From a bacterium (GTDB lineage: Bacteria > UBP4 > UBA4092 > JAOAEQ01), in NCBI GenBank assembly GCA_026416715.1, contig JAOAEQ010000023.1, positions 1-56,678 on the forward strand: 56,678 nucleotides of DNA, written 5' to 3'. The notes beneath the pieces were generated by a model that saw only the letters and a list, made by a program, of their open reading frames with translations, did no database searches and was not told the DNA's origin. Below, one piece after another: positions 8,762-16,875 of the stretch. The position numbers and the translations under genes were made by a program. Every line of letters begins with the position of its first letter. Position 1 is the first letter of the stretch.

Positions 8762-9134
8762 CTCCGCTATCGTAAAATTAAGTATACGAAACTTATATTT
8801 TTAATAGTATCAGAAAAAAAGACGATCTGCAATAGCAACTAACAAGAATGAAAGTTACTAAATTCCACTTGGAAAGTGGACAAAATGGTAAAAGTGAAAA
8901 AAGATACTTATGTATCATTTACCATTTAACTGATTTATTTTTACCCCATCCTATATTTAGGCATACGATTTGCTCATTATTAATTATGGTGAAAAGTGAC
9001 TTTGGAATAAACTTAATAAATATTTGAAATGATTTGAGTTATAAAATTACACACATGTGCATAATATAACTAAAAAGTTATCCATCAGATAGTTTGATTA
9101 CAAAAATGTATTCGAAAAGAAGGGAGGCGGGTTT
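8762..9134. other. 373-bp divergent intergenic region
   Basis: This gap separates the minus-strand sugar operon from the plus-strand Cas4-like gene. It contains the hairpin listed at 8883-8927 and a short IR CCACTT-GGA-AAGTGG at 8865-8879. Nearer the Cas4-like gene is AT-rich sequence (ACACACATGTGCATAATATAAC at about 9050) that may contain a promoter. No ORF, RNA gene or CRISPR repeat unit was seen. Confidence 0.4.
8883..8927. repeat. Intergenic hairpin with AAATGGTAAA arms
   Basis: AAATGGTAAA (8883-8892) and TTTACCATTT (8918-8927) are perfect 10-bp complements. The apex is GATAC-TTAT-GTATC, with an unpaired purine stretch on the left side only. The right side continues into TTTAACTGA and TTTATTTTTACC, resembling the TTAAAT flavour of intergenic repeats elsewhere in the window. 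It sits upstream of both divergent genes, so it could be a leader structure or operator instead of a terminator. Confidence 0.5.
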
Positions 9135-9740
9135 ATGATAACATTAACAGGTTCGGAATTATTATTAACAATTAAAGATTTAGTTGATTTCGTTGAATGC
9201 CCTAGAATACTATATTGGTCATATCTTCGTCCGAATTTATCCGACCAAAGAAAAGACCCGCTATCTCATGAAACAGCGTTATTATATAAAGACCAATACG
9301 ACCCGATTTTAACTGACCTTTTGATACAGAACGGGATTCAGCATATTGAGCGCTATGTTGGAGTAGAACTCCGCAACAAAATTATTCACGGTAAAATCGA
9401 TGTGCTTGTTAAAGATGGAAGTAAACAATATCCAATATATATTAAAAATGCTAAAGAATGTAAATCATTATCCTATTTTCTGCCGGTATATGCGTATGCT
9501 TGGTTAATCAATGATACTTACGGAACCGTATGTGAGAAAGGGTTTATTTATTATCCGAGCCGGCAGGAGCTGGAATCAGTATATATCGGACAAGCAGAAC
9601 TAGCTGTGGCTGAAGCAACTGCGGAATCCGCTCGGAATATTGTTTCGTGCGGGATCCTTCCGGATACACTCCATTATAACCCGCGGAAATGCTTAGGATG
9701 TAAATATCGGCTATTCTGTAATGAACTACCTACTCGGTAA
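9135..9740 (+). CDS. solitary Cas4-like PD-(D/E)XK family protein, active site altered
   Basis: 201 residues with an unmistakable Cas4/RecB-like layout. Cys22 lies in FVECPRILYWSYL. Cys186, Cys189 and Cys195 lie in PRKCLGCKYRLFC. These are the four ligands of the Cas4 iron-sulfur cluster. The nuclease core appears as HGKIDVLVKDG (Asp89) followed by YPIYIKNAK. In the family the second strand reads roughly P-V-E-x-K. Here the Glu position is Tyr102 while Lys104 remains. The later QhxxY motif also seems partly lost (LPVYAY). The start is well supported by GGGAGGCGGG upstream. No cas gene or CRISPR array is in the window, so it is a stand-alone Cas4-like protein. It may bind DNA or hold a cluster without being a normal nuclease. 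Confidence 0.75.
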   Translation: MITLTGSELLLTIKDLVDFVECPRILYWSYLRPNLSDQRKDPLSHETALLYKDQYDPILTDLLIQNGIQHIERYVGVELRNKIIHGKIDVLVKDGSKQYPIYIKNAKECKSLSYFLPVYAYAWLINDTYGTVCEKGFIYYPSRQELESVYIGQAELAVAEATAESARNIVSCGILPDTLHYNPRKCLGCKYRLFCNELPTR

Positions 9741-9811
9741 GGTTGCTGTGTGTTAATTATGCGGAGTATCGGAGTATGGGAGTTCACGCCGCTGTTACCC
9801 CGATACGTTAT

Positions 9812-10063
9812 TTATTCTTTTGCTTGACTAGCGGACGGTGCTGATGGTATCGTAGCATGCGTTGAGATAGATTGCGGTTTTGTATATCTCTCTGGAAAAA
9901 CCTGACGAAGTAAATGTTCCCGTTGCGGTAAAGGAACTTGTTCCCATTGATGTGGATAAAGGTTAATCCCAAGTTTCTCTCGAATCAATTTTAGTTTCAT
10001 CTTCAAAGCGCGTTTTTTCTTTCGATGTTTTTTTCTCATTTCGTTTCGATTATCTCGACCCAT
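9812..10063 (-). CDS. small basic protein, unknown
   Basis: 83 residues. The start is well supported by GGAGGTTGTATC immediately before the ATG. The first 30 residues are extremely basic (NEMRKKHRKKKRALKMKLKL) and probably helical. They are followed by a compact segment (GINLYPHQWEQVPLPQREHLL, VFPERYTKP) and a Ser/Ala/Pro-rich tail. The Arg/Lys N-terminus suggests binding to nucleic acid or the ribosome, but I do not recognise the family. It is the gene before the phosphoesterase in the opposite reading sense of the repeat at 10081; both neighbours on its upstream side are minus-strand. Confidence 0.6.
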   Translation of the reverse strand: MGRDNRNEMRKKHRKKKRALKMKLKLIREKLGINLYPHQWEQVPLPQREHLLRQVFPERYTKPQSISTHATIPSAPSASQAKE

Positions 10064-10080
10064 GATACAACCTCCGACTT

Positions 10081-10186
10081 AATGTCAAATCTCAAAGCTA
10101 ACTTAAGAACAGAAAAACGAAAAAACCATAATGTTGAGTATAGCCGTTTATTGGTTCTTTAGTTTTTCCGTTCTCTTGTTGACATT
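10081..10186. repeat. Long imperfect inverted repeat, AAACGGAGA flavour
   Basis: Outer arms AATGTCAA (10081-10088) and TTGACATT (10179-10186) are perfect. Inside them ~26-nt arms built of GAACAGAAAAACG and AAAAAACCA versus TGGTTCTTT, AGTTTTTCC and GTTCTCTT pair with about six differences. Three of those are A/G differences that give U-G pairs in a minus-strand transcript. Both flanking genes are on the minus strand, so the element would be transcribed between them. Confidence 0.65.
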
Positions 10187-10235
10187 CATAAAACATTTTG
10201 AAATTTTAAGGTAATATTATACGCTACACTTCAAG

Positions 10236-12437
10236 TTACTGTCTACTACAAAAGGCATACAGTACGCCATCCATTGATGCGAGATAGAGTGTATTTCCAG
10301 AAATCGCTGGCGTAGATAGAATCGGAATATCAAAATCCTGTTTCCAGACCAGATTACCAGAATTGATATCTAGTGCATAGAAATTTCCGTCACTCGCTCC
10401 AATATATACTGTTTTCCCGGAAATGACCGGAGACGAAAAAATAGTCGCATAATTCGGCTGATATGGACTCATTCGGAGGAGCGAATCGTTTGTACGAAAT
10501 TGCCAATGTAATTGACCGGTTTCAGCATCTAACGCATAAACTGTTCCTTTGCCTGACGCTGAAACAACTAAACCATACGCTATGCTCGGTGTAGTTAACG
10601 ACCACGATTTATCCATTGCAAACGACCAGCGCTTTTGCCCAGAATTACTATCTATTGCGGTTAGGTTTCCGTCAATATCCGCAATATATATTTTGCCGTT
10701 ATATACAACCGGTGCGGTATGTAATCCGCTACATTTATAACTCCAGATTATTTCACCGGTTTGTGCGTCTATTGCACAACAATTCTTTTCATTCCAAATC
10801 GCACCGAAATAAAGCGTATCATTCGCTACTGATGGCGTTGTCCAGGAGGAAACCCAATCCGAACCATATTTCTTTTCCCAAATCAAACTACCGGCAATCG
10901 CATCTAAACATACGAATTTACCAGCGTTTCCAGTATATAGCCTATTACCAGCGACAACCGGTGCAGAATATATCCAGTGCGAAAACCCGTCATCTAAATC
11001 GTAGCTCCATTGCAGCTGAAGGTTCGGTAGCGAGAATGCATATATTCGTCCGCCCATATCCGTTGCATAGAGCATATCGTTTGATATCGCCGGAGTATGG
11101 TTAACTGGTAATCGTGTTGGCGCGGAACGGATTTGCTTTCCCGAAATTGCATTAATTGCGATAATTCTGCCTCCGGTTCCGGATTTATTCTTCACGGCGA
11201 GATATAACATTTTATCTTTAATCACAGGAGAAGAAAGCATAACTTGACTGTTCTTTAACTCGGTTTTCCAGCAAAGCGCTAGTGGCGGTGTTGTTAAAAC
11301 ATTTTCACTTGTGCCTATCCTTACATTATCCTTTTTGAATGTTAGCCAATCAGTGGTCGGCTGGGAAACAGCACCAATATCTTCTATTAACACCGGAGAA
11401 ACGATCGAACGTCGCTGGCCAATGAATCGATATTCAGTGGTCAACCATGGTCTATCCTTTTTGTTTAGGATTTTAGATTTTTGATTTTGGATTTTTATAA
11501 TTCGGTATCCTGCCGGGCTGGCATCAATTCCACCGAACCGTAATGGCGGAGTGCTGATATAGAGTTGATTGTTTTCGAACCAGATTTTGTCCGAATGCCA
11601 ATGACCGGTGAATAACGCGGTCACTTCCGGATATTTCGCTATCGGATTATGCCGTAAGTCTGGTTGTGGCGGATAATGCTGAAAAACGAGTATCGGTTTA
11701 TTCGTCCCCAATATTTTGACATCCTTATCGAACCAACGCTGCTGCCGAAACGTCGTTAAAACGCTATTCAGTACAATACAATGATATCCGTTATAATCGA
11801 ATGAATAATAATCCGGACCGAGATAATGATGATAATTAAATACCCGATTATCGCCGTCATTTGCATCATGGTTCCCGAAAACATGGTACCATTTCGCTCT
11901 ACTTTGTTTAACACCATCTATATACAATTCATATTGCGTGGTATAACTGCCTCTACTTACCAAATCGCCGGTCGCAATGATGAATGCTGGCGGTGGATTG
12001 AGTTGATTCAGCTCGTGGATTACCGATTTAAAATCTGCTCCAGTCGCAAGCGTAGTATCGATATGAATATCCGTTACCTGAATGAAATAATCCGATGGTT
12101 TACCAACCATCTTTTGTAATCCGAAATTATATTCGGTTCGTAAGTTGTCTTCCGCAAATACATAGTAAAATGAACTCGAGCTTATGTATCCGCTCGGAAC
12201 AGTGATAAACACGAACTGCGCTGCAGTATCAATCGTTAATCTATATTTCCCATTCGCATCGGTTATCACGATTTCTAATCCATTTGAAACGCCGATATTC
12301 GCTAACCCTACTTCGCCAATATCTCGAACGCCATTTCCATTTTCATCTTGAAAAACAAACCCTTCGATTAAATGTGCGAATCCGGATATCGTTAAAATAA
12401 AATATAATAATATAGAAAATATTATAAACATTCTCAT
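10236..12437 (-). CDS. secreted metallophosphoesterase fused to a PQQ-type beta-propeller
   Basis: 733 residues. A signal peptide (about 1-21) is followed by a short SdrD-B-like or metallophosphoesterase-N domain (IEGFVFQDENGNGVRDIGEVGLANIGV, about 22-105). Next is a calcineurin-like phosphoesterase (about 118-340) with the full metal motif set: TDIHID, GDLVSRG, GNHD, FQHYPP and GHWH. From about 380 onward there are repeated blades of the form GKIYIADIDGNLTAIDSNSGQKRWSF. These are the W-docking units of PQQ/WD-like propellers, at least six blades. The protein should be exported. The propeller may bind a substrate or partner, and whether it holds PQQ is not implied. The substrate of the phosphoesterase is unknown. 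The gene stands alone and is divergent from pyrK. Confidence 0.85.
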   Translation of the reverse strand: MRMFIIFSILLYFILTISGFAHLIEGFVFQDENGNGVRDIGEVGLANIGVSNGLEIVITDANGKYRLTIDTAAQFVFITVPSGYISSSSFYYVFAEDNLRTEYNFGLQKMVGKPSDYFIQVTDIHIDTTLATGADFKSVIHELNQLNPPPAFIIATGDLVSRGSYTTQYELYIDGVKQSRAKWYHVFGNHDANDGDNRVFNYHHYLGPDYYSFDYNGYHCIVLNSVLTTFRQQRWFDKDVKILGTNKPILVFQHYPPQPDLRHNPIAKYPEVTALFTGHWHSDKIWFENNQLYISTPPLRFGGIDASPAGYRIIKIQNQKSKILNKKDRPWLTTEYRFIGQRRSIVSPVLIEDIGAVSQPTTDWLTFKKDNVRIGTSENVLTTPPLALCWKTELKNSQVMLSSPVIKDKMLYLAVKNKSGTGGRIIAINAISGKQIRSAPTRLPVNHTPAISNDMLYATDMGGRIYAFSLPNLQLQWSYDLDDGFSHWIYSAPVVAGNRLYTGNAGKFVCLDAIAGSLIWEKKYGSDWVSSWTTPSVANDTLYFGAIWNEKNCCAIDAQTGEIIWSYKCSGLHTAPVVYNGKIYIADIDGNLTAIDSNSGQKRWSFAMDKSWSLTTPSIAYGLVVSASGKGTVYALDAETGQLHWQFRTNDSLLRMSPYQPNYATIFSSPVISGKTVYIGASDGNFYALDINSGNLVWKQDFDIPILSTPAISGNTLYLASMDGVLYAFCSRQ

Positions 12438-12562
12438 AATATATAGTTATTATATCATTCTATTTACCATAAATCTATTTGCTATTTTTATTCAATAAAG
12501 TGTAAAATTTTCTATCGATTCTTTATCATTATATATAGCTAAATAATTCTCAGGTACACTAA

Positions 12563-13351
12563 ATGATTTCGATAAAAGCTCAGATTATTGATAAGAAACT
12601 CTACGGTTCAGCTGGTGCTCTATTCCGTCTCATTGCGCCGGACATTGCTACAGAAGCGCAACCCGGACAATTTGCCCTCATCCGATGCGGTGAAAGTTAT
12701 GACCCGTTATTACGTCGCCCGTTAACTTTCTTTCGTCTCGATAAAAAGCAAGGAACCCTTGATATTCTCTTCCGGATTCTGGGTAAAGGAACCGCACTAC
12801 TTGCAGAGAAAAATATCGGAGATACCTGCGACATTCTCGGTCCGTTAGGGAAAGGATTTCAGTTTGATAAAACCGTTACCTACCCTGTTCTTCTCGCTGG
12901 GGGAATGGGCGTCGCGCCGTTATTCGCGCTTGCTGAGCAGCTGGTAAATATCAATTTGAAACCGTTAATTTTTCTCGGCGCAAAAACTCAATCGGAATTA
13001 TGGTATAAAGAAAATTTTATGGAACTCGGTTGCGAAATTAACGTTGCTACCGATGATGGTTCGTTCGGGTTTAAAGGCACGGTTCTGGATTTGTTTAACT
13101 CGGAAATTGCTTATGTGCAATCCGCAACAGTTTTCGGCTGTGGTCCAATGCCGATGCTCAAGCGACTCGCGGAACTCGCTCACGAGCGTAAATTCCAATG
13201 TCAGATATCATTAGAAGAAAATATGGCGTGTGGACTTGGCGCATGTCAGGGTTGTGTAGTTCCGGTGGTTGGTCCGGAAAAATATAAATTGGTTTGTAAA
13301 GATGGACCGGTCTTTAATGCGAACGAAATTTCATTCGTATTCAATAAATAA
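12563..13351 (+). CDS. pyrK: dihydroorotate dehydrogenase B electron-transfer subunit PyrK
   Basis: 262 residues. The FAD domain (about 1-100) carries the RRPLTF flavin motif. The NAD-binding domain (about 100-205) opens with LLAGGMGVAPLFALAEQL. A C-terminal [2Fe-2S] segment shows four Cys in EENMACGLGACQGCVV and KLVCKDGP. PyrK passes electrons from PyrD to NAD+, so this organism makes orotate with NAD+ and not quinone or fumarate, which is compatible with anaerobic growth. The partner pyrD begins 78 bp downstream on the same strand. The order pyrK-pyrD-pyrF-pyrE is a classic pyrimidine cluster. Only a weak CAGGT precedes the start. Confidence 0.96.
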   Translation: MISIKAQIIDKKLYGSAGALFRLIAPDIATEAQPGQFALIRCGESYDPLLRRPLTFFRLDKKQGTLDILFRILGKGTALLAEKNIGDTCDILGPLGKGFQFDKTVTYPVLLAGGMGVAPLFALAEQLVNINLKPLIFLGAKTQSELWYKENFMELGCEINVATDDGSFGFKGTVLDLFNSEIAYVQSATVFGCGPMPMLKRLAELAHERKFQCQISLEENMACGLGACQGCVVPVVGPEKYKLVCKDGPVFNANEISFVFNK

Positions 13352-13428
13352 TGCCAAATGCTAAAATCCCAATTTTAGTTTTTCAGTGAGGTTTTTCTGT
13401 ATTTGACATTTTTATCTAACTCGGTATT

Positions 13429-14301
13429 ATGTCAGACCTTTCAATAAACTTAGCAGGTATCCGAATGAAAAATCCGGTGATGGTTGCTTCTGGCACGTTC
13501 GGTTACGGCGATGAATATGCAAAGTTGGTTGATATCAATCGACTTGGCGCATTGGTTACCAAAACCATCACCGTTGCTCCGCGGTTTGGCAATCCGCCGC
13601 CACGGTTGGTTGAAACTCCTGCAGGTATGTTGAATTCGATTGGGCTGCAGAATATTGGGATACATAAATTTATTTCTGATAAACTACCTATCCTAAAAAA
13701 ATTTATCACCCCTATTATCGTTAGCATCGCTGGAGAATCAGTTGCTGAATTCGTTCAATTAGCTGAAATGTTATCCGCAGAATCCGGTATCGCAGGACTA
13801 GAAATGAACATCTCCTGTCCGAACGTTAAATCCGGCGGGATGCTCTTTGGGATTGACCCAGAGTTGACTAGAGAAGTGGTTTCTGCAGTTCGAAAATCAA
13901 CTAAACTCCCGCTATTAGTCAAACTTACACCAAATGTAACGGACATAACCCTCATTGGAAGAAGTGCGGTTGATGCCGGTGCCGATGCGTTAGTTGCTAT
14001 CAATACTCTGCTCGGGATGGTGTTTGATACCAAAACCGGCAAGCCAAAATTAGGTAATCTAGTTGGTGGATTATCTGGACCGGCGATTCGACCGATTGCA
14101 GTCCGCATGGTTTACGAATTAGCGAAAACAGTAACCGTTCCGATTATTGGAACTGGCGGAATCATGAATACTGACGACGCGCTAGAATTCTTCTATGCTG
14201 GCGCAAAAGCGGTCTCAATTGGAACCGGAATATTCGTTGACCCGCAGATCCCGATAAAAATTATTGACGGTTTAACCAAATTGCATCATAGTCATAAATG
14301 A
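13429..14301 (+). CDS. pyrD: dihydroorotate dehydrogenase B catalytic subunit PyrD
   Basis: 290 residues. This is a class 1B FMN enzyme oxidising dihydroorotate to orotate in the cytoplasm. Visible are NPVMVASGTFGYG near the N-terminus, GLQNIGI, the catalytic loop EMNISCPNVKSGG with the class 1 Cys base, VKLTPN, and the FMN phosphate site PIIGTGGI followed by AVSIGTGIF. The length matches the class 1B family. It follows pyrK directly, as expected for the heterotetramer. The gap before it contains AATGCCAAATGCT and ATTTGACATTT, the two sides of the AAATGTCAA intergenic repeat. No Shine-Dalgarno is visible. Confidence 0.97.
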   Translation: MSDLSINLAGIRMKNPVMVASGTFGYGDEYAKLVDINRLGALVTKTITVAPRFGNPPPRLVETPAGMLNSIGLQNIGIHKFISDKLPILKKFITPIIVSIAGESVAEFVQLAEMLSAESGIAGLEMNISCPNVKSGGMLFGIDPELTREVVSAVRKSTKLPLLVKLTPNVTDITLIGRSAVDAGADALVAINTLLGMVFDTKTGKPKLGNLVGGLSGPAIRPIAVRMVYELAKTVTVPIIGTGGIMNTDDALEFFYAGAKAVSIGTGIFVDPQIPIKIIDGLTKLHHSHK

Positions 14302-14384
14302 AATAACTTAAAAACCGAAAAAATTGCGAATGTTGCGTTGTTCCGTTTCTATGTGCTTTCGTTCTTCAGTTATAGGTTTTTCGT
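14302..14384. repeat. Degenerate inverted repeat, AAACGGAGA flavour
   Basis: The whole pyrD-pyrF gap consists of an arm AACTTAAAAACCGAAAAAA on the left and TTCCGTTTC, TTTCGTTCTTCAG, TTATAGGTTTTT on the right. These are imperfect complements with a short GC-containing centre. The right arm ends about 4 nt before the pyrF ATG. Confidence 0.5.
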
Positions 14385-15092
14385 ATGAATCCTTTAATTG
14401 TTGCGCTTGATACTCCGGATGAACAGAAGGTTAAACGGTTGATTGACCAGTTAGCGCTCTATGTCGGTGCGTTTAAAATCGGGCTAGAGTTATATACTGC
14501 ACTCGGTCCGACAATCATCCGTTATATTCAAAATCTCGGTGGAAAAGTTTTTTTAGATATAAAATTTCATGATATTCCGAATACGGTTGCCGGTGCTGCC
14601 GCAGCGGCGACGCGACATAAAGTCTGGATGTTTAATGTTCATTGTTCAGGCGGGTTGGCTATGATGCATGCTGCAGTTCAATCAGCAAAAGATACCGCAA
14701 CAGCATTAAATCTACCGATGCCCATTATTTTAGGGGTAACGATTTTAACCAGTATTAATGAAATGATATTAAAGCAGGAGATCAGAATCGAAAAAGGGTT
14801 GACGAATCAGGTGGTCCATTTTGCGCTATTAGCGCATGAAGCGGGATTAAATGGTGTGGTAGCTTCACCGAGAGAAATTGTTCCGATTCGGGAGAAACTT
14901 GGAAAGGAATTTATTATTCTAACGCCGGGGATTCGCCCGAGCTGGGCATCGGACGCGCAAGACCAGAAACGGATTATGACACCGCAGGAAGCGATTGCTG
15001 CCGGTGCAAATTATATTGTAGTCGGTCGGCCAATAACCCTTGCACCAAATCCTGTTGACGCTGCACAACGGATCATAGAAGAAATCTCCTAA
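14385..15092 (+). CDS. pyrF: orotidine 5'-phosphate decarboxylase PyrF
   Basis: 235 residues, the group I family. It converts OMP to UMP. The catalytic Asp-Lys-Asp set is visible in VFLDIKFHDIPNTV near residues 56-68. The opening IVALDTPDEQKV holds the ligand-binding Asp, and the phosphate-binding end reads ILTPGIRPSW followed by GANYIVVGRPIT. It is third in the pyr cluster. No Shine-Dalgarno is seen; the start is preceded by the arm of an intergenic inverted repeat. Confidence 0.97.
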   Translation: MNPLIVALDTPDEQKVKRLIDQLALYVGAFKIGLELYTALGPTIIRYIQNLGGKVFLDIKFHDIPNTVAGAAAAATRHKVWMFNVHCSGGLAMMHAAVQSAKDTATALNLPMPIILGVTILTSINEMILKQEIRIEKGLTNQVVHFALLAHEAGLNGVVASPREIVPIREKLGKEFIILTPGIRPSWASDAQDQKRIMTPQEAIAAGANYIVVGRPITLAPNPVDAAQRIIEEIS

Positions 15093-15324
15093 CTCCTGAC
15101 GCTGATAGATAAAAATACAGATTTACACTGATTGCATTCATATGAATCCGTGATAATTTCTTTGTAACATATTAAATTGTTAAATTTCTACTTGCAATTT
15201 TATTTTTTTTTGTATACACTTAATAATCAAAAGTTACAATATTCAAAGGATTAATTAATGCGGCAATATAATTCTTGTGTTCAGGACATCAATTATCACT
15301 GTGTTAAACTTAGGTTTCTAATAA
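15093..15324. other. pyrF-pyrE gap with a further repeat flavour
   Basis: The first part (about 15100-15165) reads ACGCTGATAGAT, ACAGATTTACACTGATT, CATATG and AATCCGTGATAAT. This is a loose inverted arrangement of GATTTACAC and ATCCGTG units around CATATG. The rest is AT-rich (TTGTATACACTTAATAATC at about 15210) and may hold a promoter for pyrE. No ORF. Confidence 0.35.
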
Positions 15325-15921
15325 ATGAATGAGAAAAATAATCATAACGATAAAGAGCAACAAAAAGTATTAGATACACTTAAAGAATGCGGCGGTTTTC
15401 TAGAAGGGCATTTCTTATTATCTTCTGGGTTGCATAGCGGTAAATATTTGCAATGTGCTCTGGTTCTCCAGTATCCGAAACTCGCTGAAAAATTTGGAAA
15501 GCAACTTGCAGAAAAAGTTAAAGAATTAAAGGTTGATGTGGTTATCGGTCCGGCATTAGGTGGAGTTATTGTTGCGCATGAAGTAGCGCGTGCGCTTGGC
15601 GTTCGCGCATTGTTCACCGAACGTGTTGAAGGGAAAATGACACTTCGTCGTGGATTTACCATCCAACCGAACGAACATGTTCTTGCCGTAGAAGATGTCA
15701 TTACCACTGGCGGGTCAACGCTAGAAGTTATCCGCGCTGCAACTGAACAAGGTGGAAAAGTTGTTGGTGTCGCTGCGTTAGTTGACCGAAGCGGTGGAAA
15801 TTTTAAACCGGATATTCCTGTCCATTCGTTAGTTCAAATCCAAGTTGAAACCTATCCACCTGAATCTTGTCCTTTATGTAAAGCGGGAATCCCTGCTGTG
15901 AAACCAGGTAGTCGGAAATAA
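15325..15921 (+). CDS. pyrE: orotate phosphoribosyltransferase PyrE
   Basis: 198 residues. It joins orotate to PRPP to give OMP, the step before PyrF. The PRPP-binding loop is clear as VLAVEDVITTGGST. Upstream are VIGPALGGVIVAHEVARAL and the substrate-side FTERVEGKMTLRRGF, which carries the catalytic flexible loop Lys/Arg residues. The C-terminal PESCPLCKAGIPAVKPGSRK is typical of the branch of PyrE found in anaerobes. It completes the pyrK-D-F-E set. The longer 232-bp gap before it suggests it may have its own promoter. Confidence 0.97.
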   Translation: MNEKNNHNDKEQQKVLDTLKECGGFLEGHFLLSSGLHSGKYLQCALVLQYPKLAEKFGKQLAEKVKELKVDVVIGPALGGVIVAHEVARALGVRALFTERVEGKMTLRRGFTIQPNEHVLAVEDVITTGGSTLEVIRAATEQGGKVVGVAALVDRSGGNFKPDIPVHSLVQIQVETYPPESCPLCKAGIPAVKPGSRK

Positions 15922-16168
15922 TAAAAAATACCGTTTCTCATTCTCCCCTAATAAAAATCATTTTTGATTCTACAAATTGAATCTCTTGATTAAGTCTATA
16001 CATACTTTCTTTCTTGCAGAGATGCGGTGATAATGCTACATGCTTCCATGGTTTTAAATTAACCCTCGATTATTACTAAATATATTTATAGTTTTTGTGC
16101 AGGATTATTGAATTAGTGCAGATTTTACTTGCGAATTTATTCTAGCTGGTGTAGTATATAAGGGCAAA

Positions 16169-16777
16169 ATGGTTATTTCAACAATTCCCGCTCAAAAACA
16201 TAGCAGTTGTTATGTAGCTCGTAAAAAAACTAAAAATATAATCTACTATACTGCTATCAGCTCTACCATTGGTAAACTATATCTTGCAGCAACAGAACGG
16301 GGGTTGGCTCGGATAAGAATTGGAAAAAATAATGATAAGTCTTTATTTTTGAAAGAGTTATATGCTTTATACCCCTCTTGTTCAATAGAAGAAAATTCAG
16401 TTCCGTTTCGTAAAATCATACAATTATTAAATCAATATTTTTCTGGTAAAAAAATTAATATATCGCGATTATCTTTTGATTTTAGTTTAGGTACACCGTT
16501 GCAACAATCGATCTGGAAAATTTTATGTCAGATACCTTATGGTCAACTGAGGTCGTATCAATGGATCGCTGAACAAATCAACAATCCGAATGCAGCTCGT
16601 GCTGTTGGCCAAGCAACAGGAAAAAATCCGATACCAATATTAGTCCCTTGTCATCGGGTAATTAATAAAAATGGAACCCTCGGTGGTTATAGTGGCGGAA
16701 TAAATATTAAAAGAAAATTGTTAGAAATTGAAGGGATATCCCTTAATGCCAAATGTCAAAATCTTAATGGTAAATAA
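16169..16777 (+). CDS. ogt: methylated-DNA-[protein]-cysteine S-methyltransferase
   Basis: 202 residues. It repairs O6-alkylguanine by moving the alkyl group to its own Cys. The active site is PIPILVPCHRVI with the acceptor Cys. Before it come the DNA-binding segment SYQWIAEQINNPNAARAVGQA and the asparagine hinge. After it is GGYSGGINIKRKLLEIEG. The first ~25 residues are not conserved, and a start at a later codon is possible since no Shine-Dalgarno is seen. The family core ends at LEIEG. The final residues (LNAKCQNLNGK) are encoded by an AATGCCAAATGTCAAAATC repeat arm, as with the amidase at the left edge. Confidence 0.92.
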   Translation: MVISTIPAQKHSSCYVARKKTKNIIYYTAISSTIGKLYLAATERGLARIRIGKNNDKSLFLKELYALYPSCSIEENSVPFRKIIQLLNQYFSGKKINISRLSFDFSLGTPLQQSIWKILCQIPYGQLRSYQWIAEQINNPNAARAVGQATGKNPIPILVPCHRVINKNGTLGGYSGGINIKRKLLEIEGISLNAKCQNLNGK

Positions 16778-16867
16778 AGGTCATTATTAAATCTTTGAAG
16801 TTAATTATGACATTTGAGTTCTGACCGAGAATAGTGATGCGAGACATTTGACCCTGAGCATTTAACG
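16740..16867. repeat. Degenerate inverted repeat, AAATGTCAA flavour
   Basis: The left arm AATGCCAAATGTCAAAATC (within the end of the ogt ORF) faces TATGACATTTGAGTTCTGACC and GAGACATTTGACCC on the right. The units ATTTGACAT are repeated twice on the right side. The element ends about 9 nt before the start of the next gene. Confidence 0.5.
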
Positions 16868-16875
16868 CTAATGAT

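Noticed and set aside
8762-9134. Possible CRISPR array beside the Cas4-like gene
   Set aside because: No regularly spaced repeated unit was found; only short hairpins.
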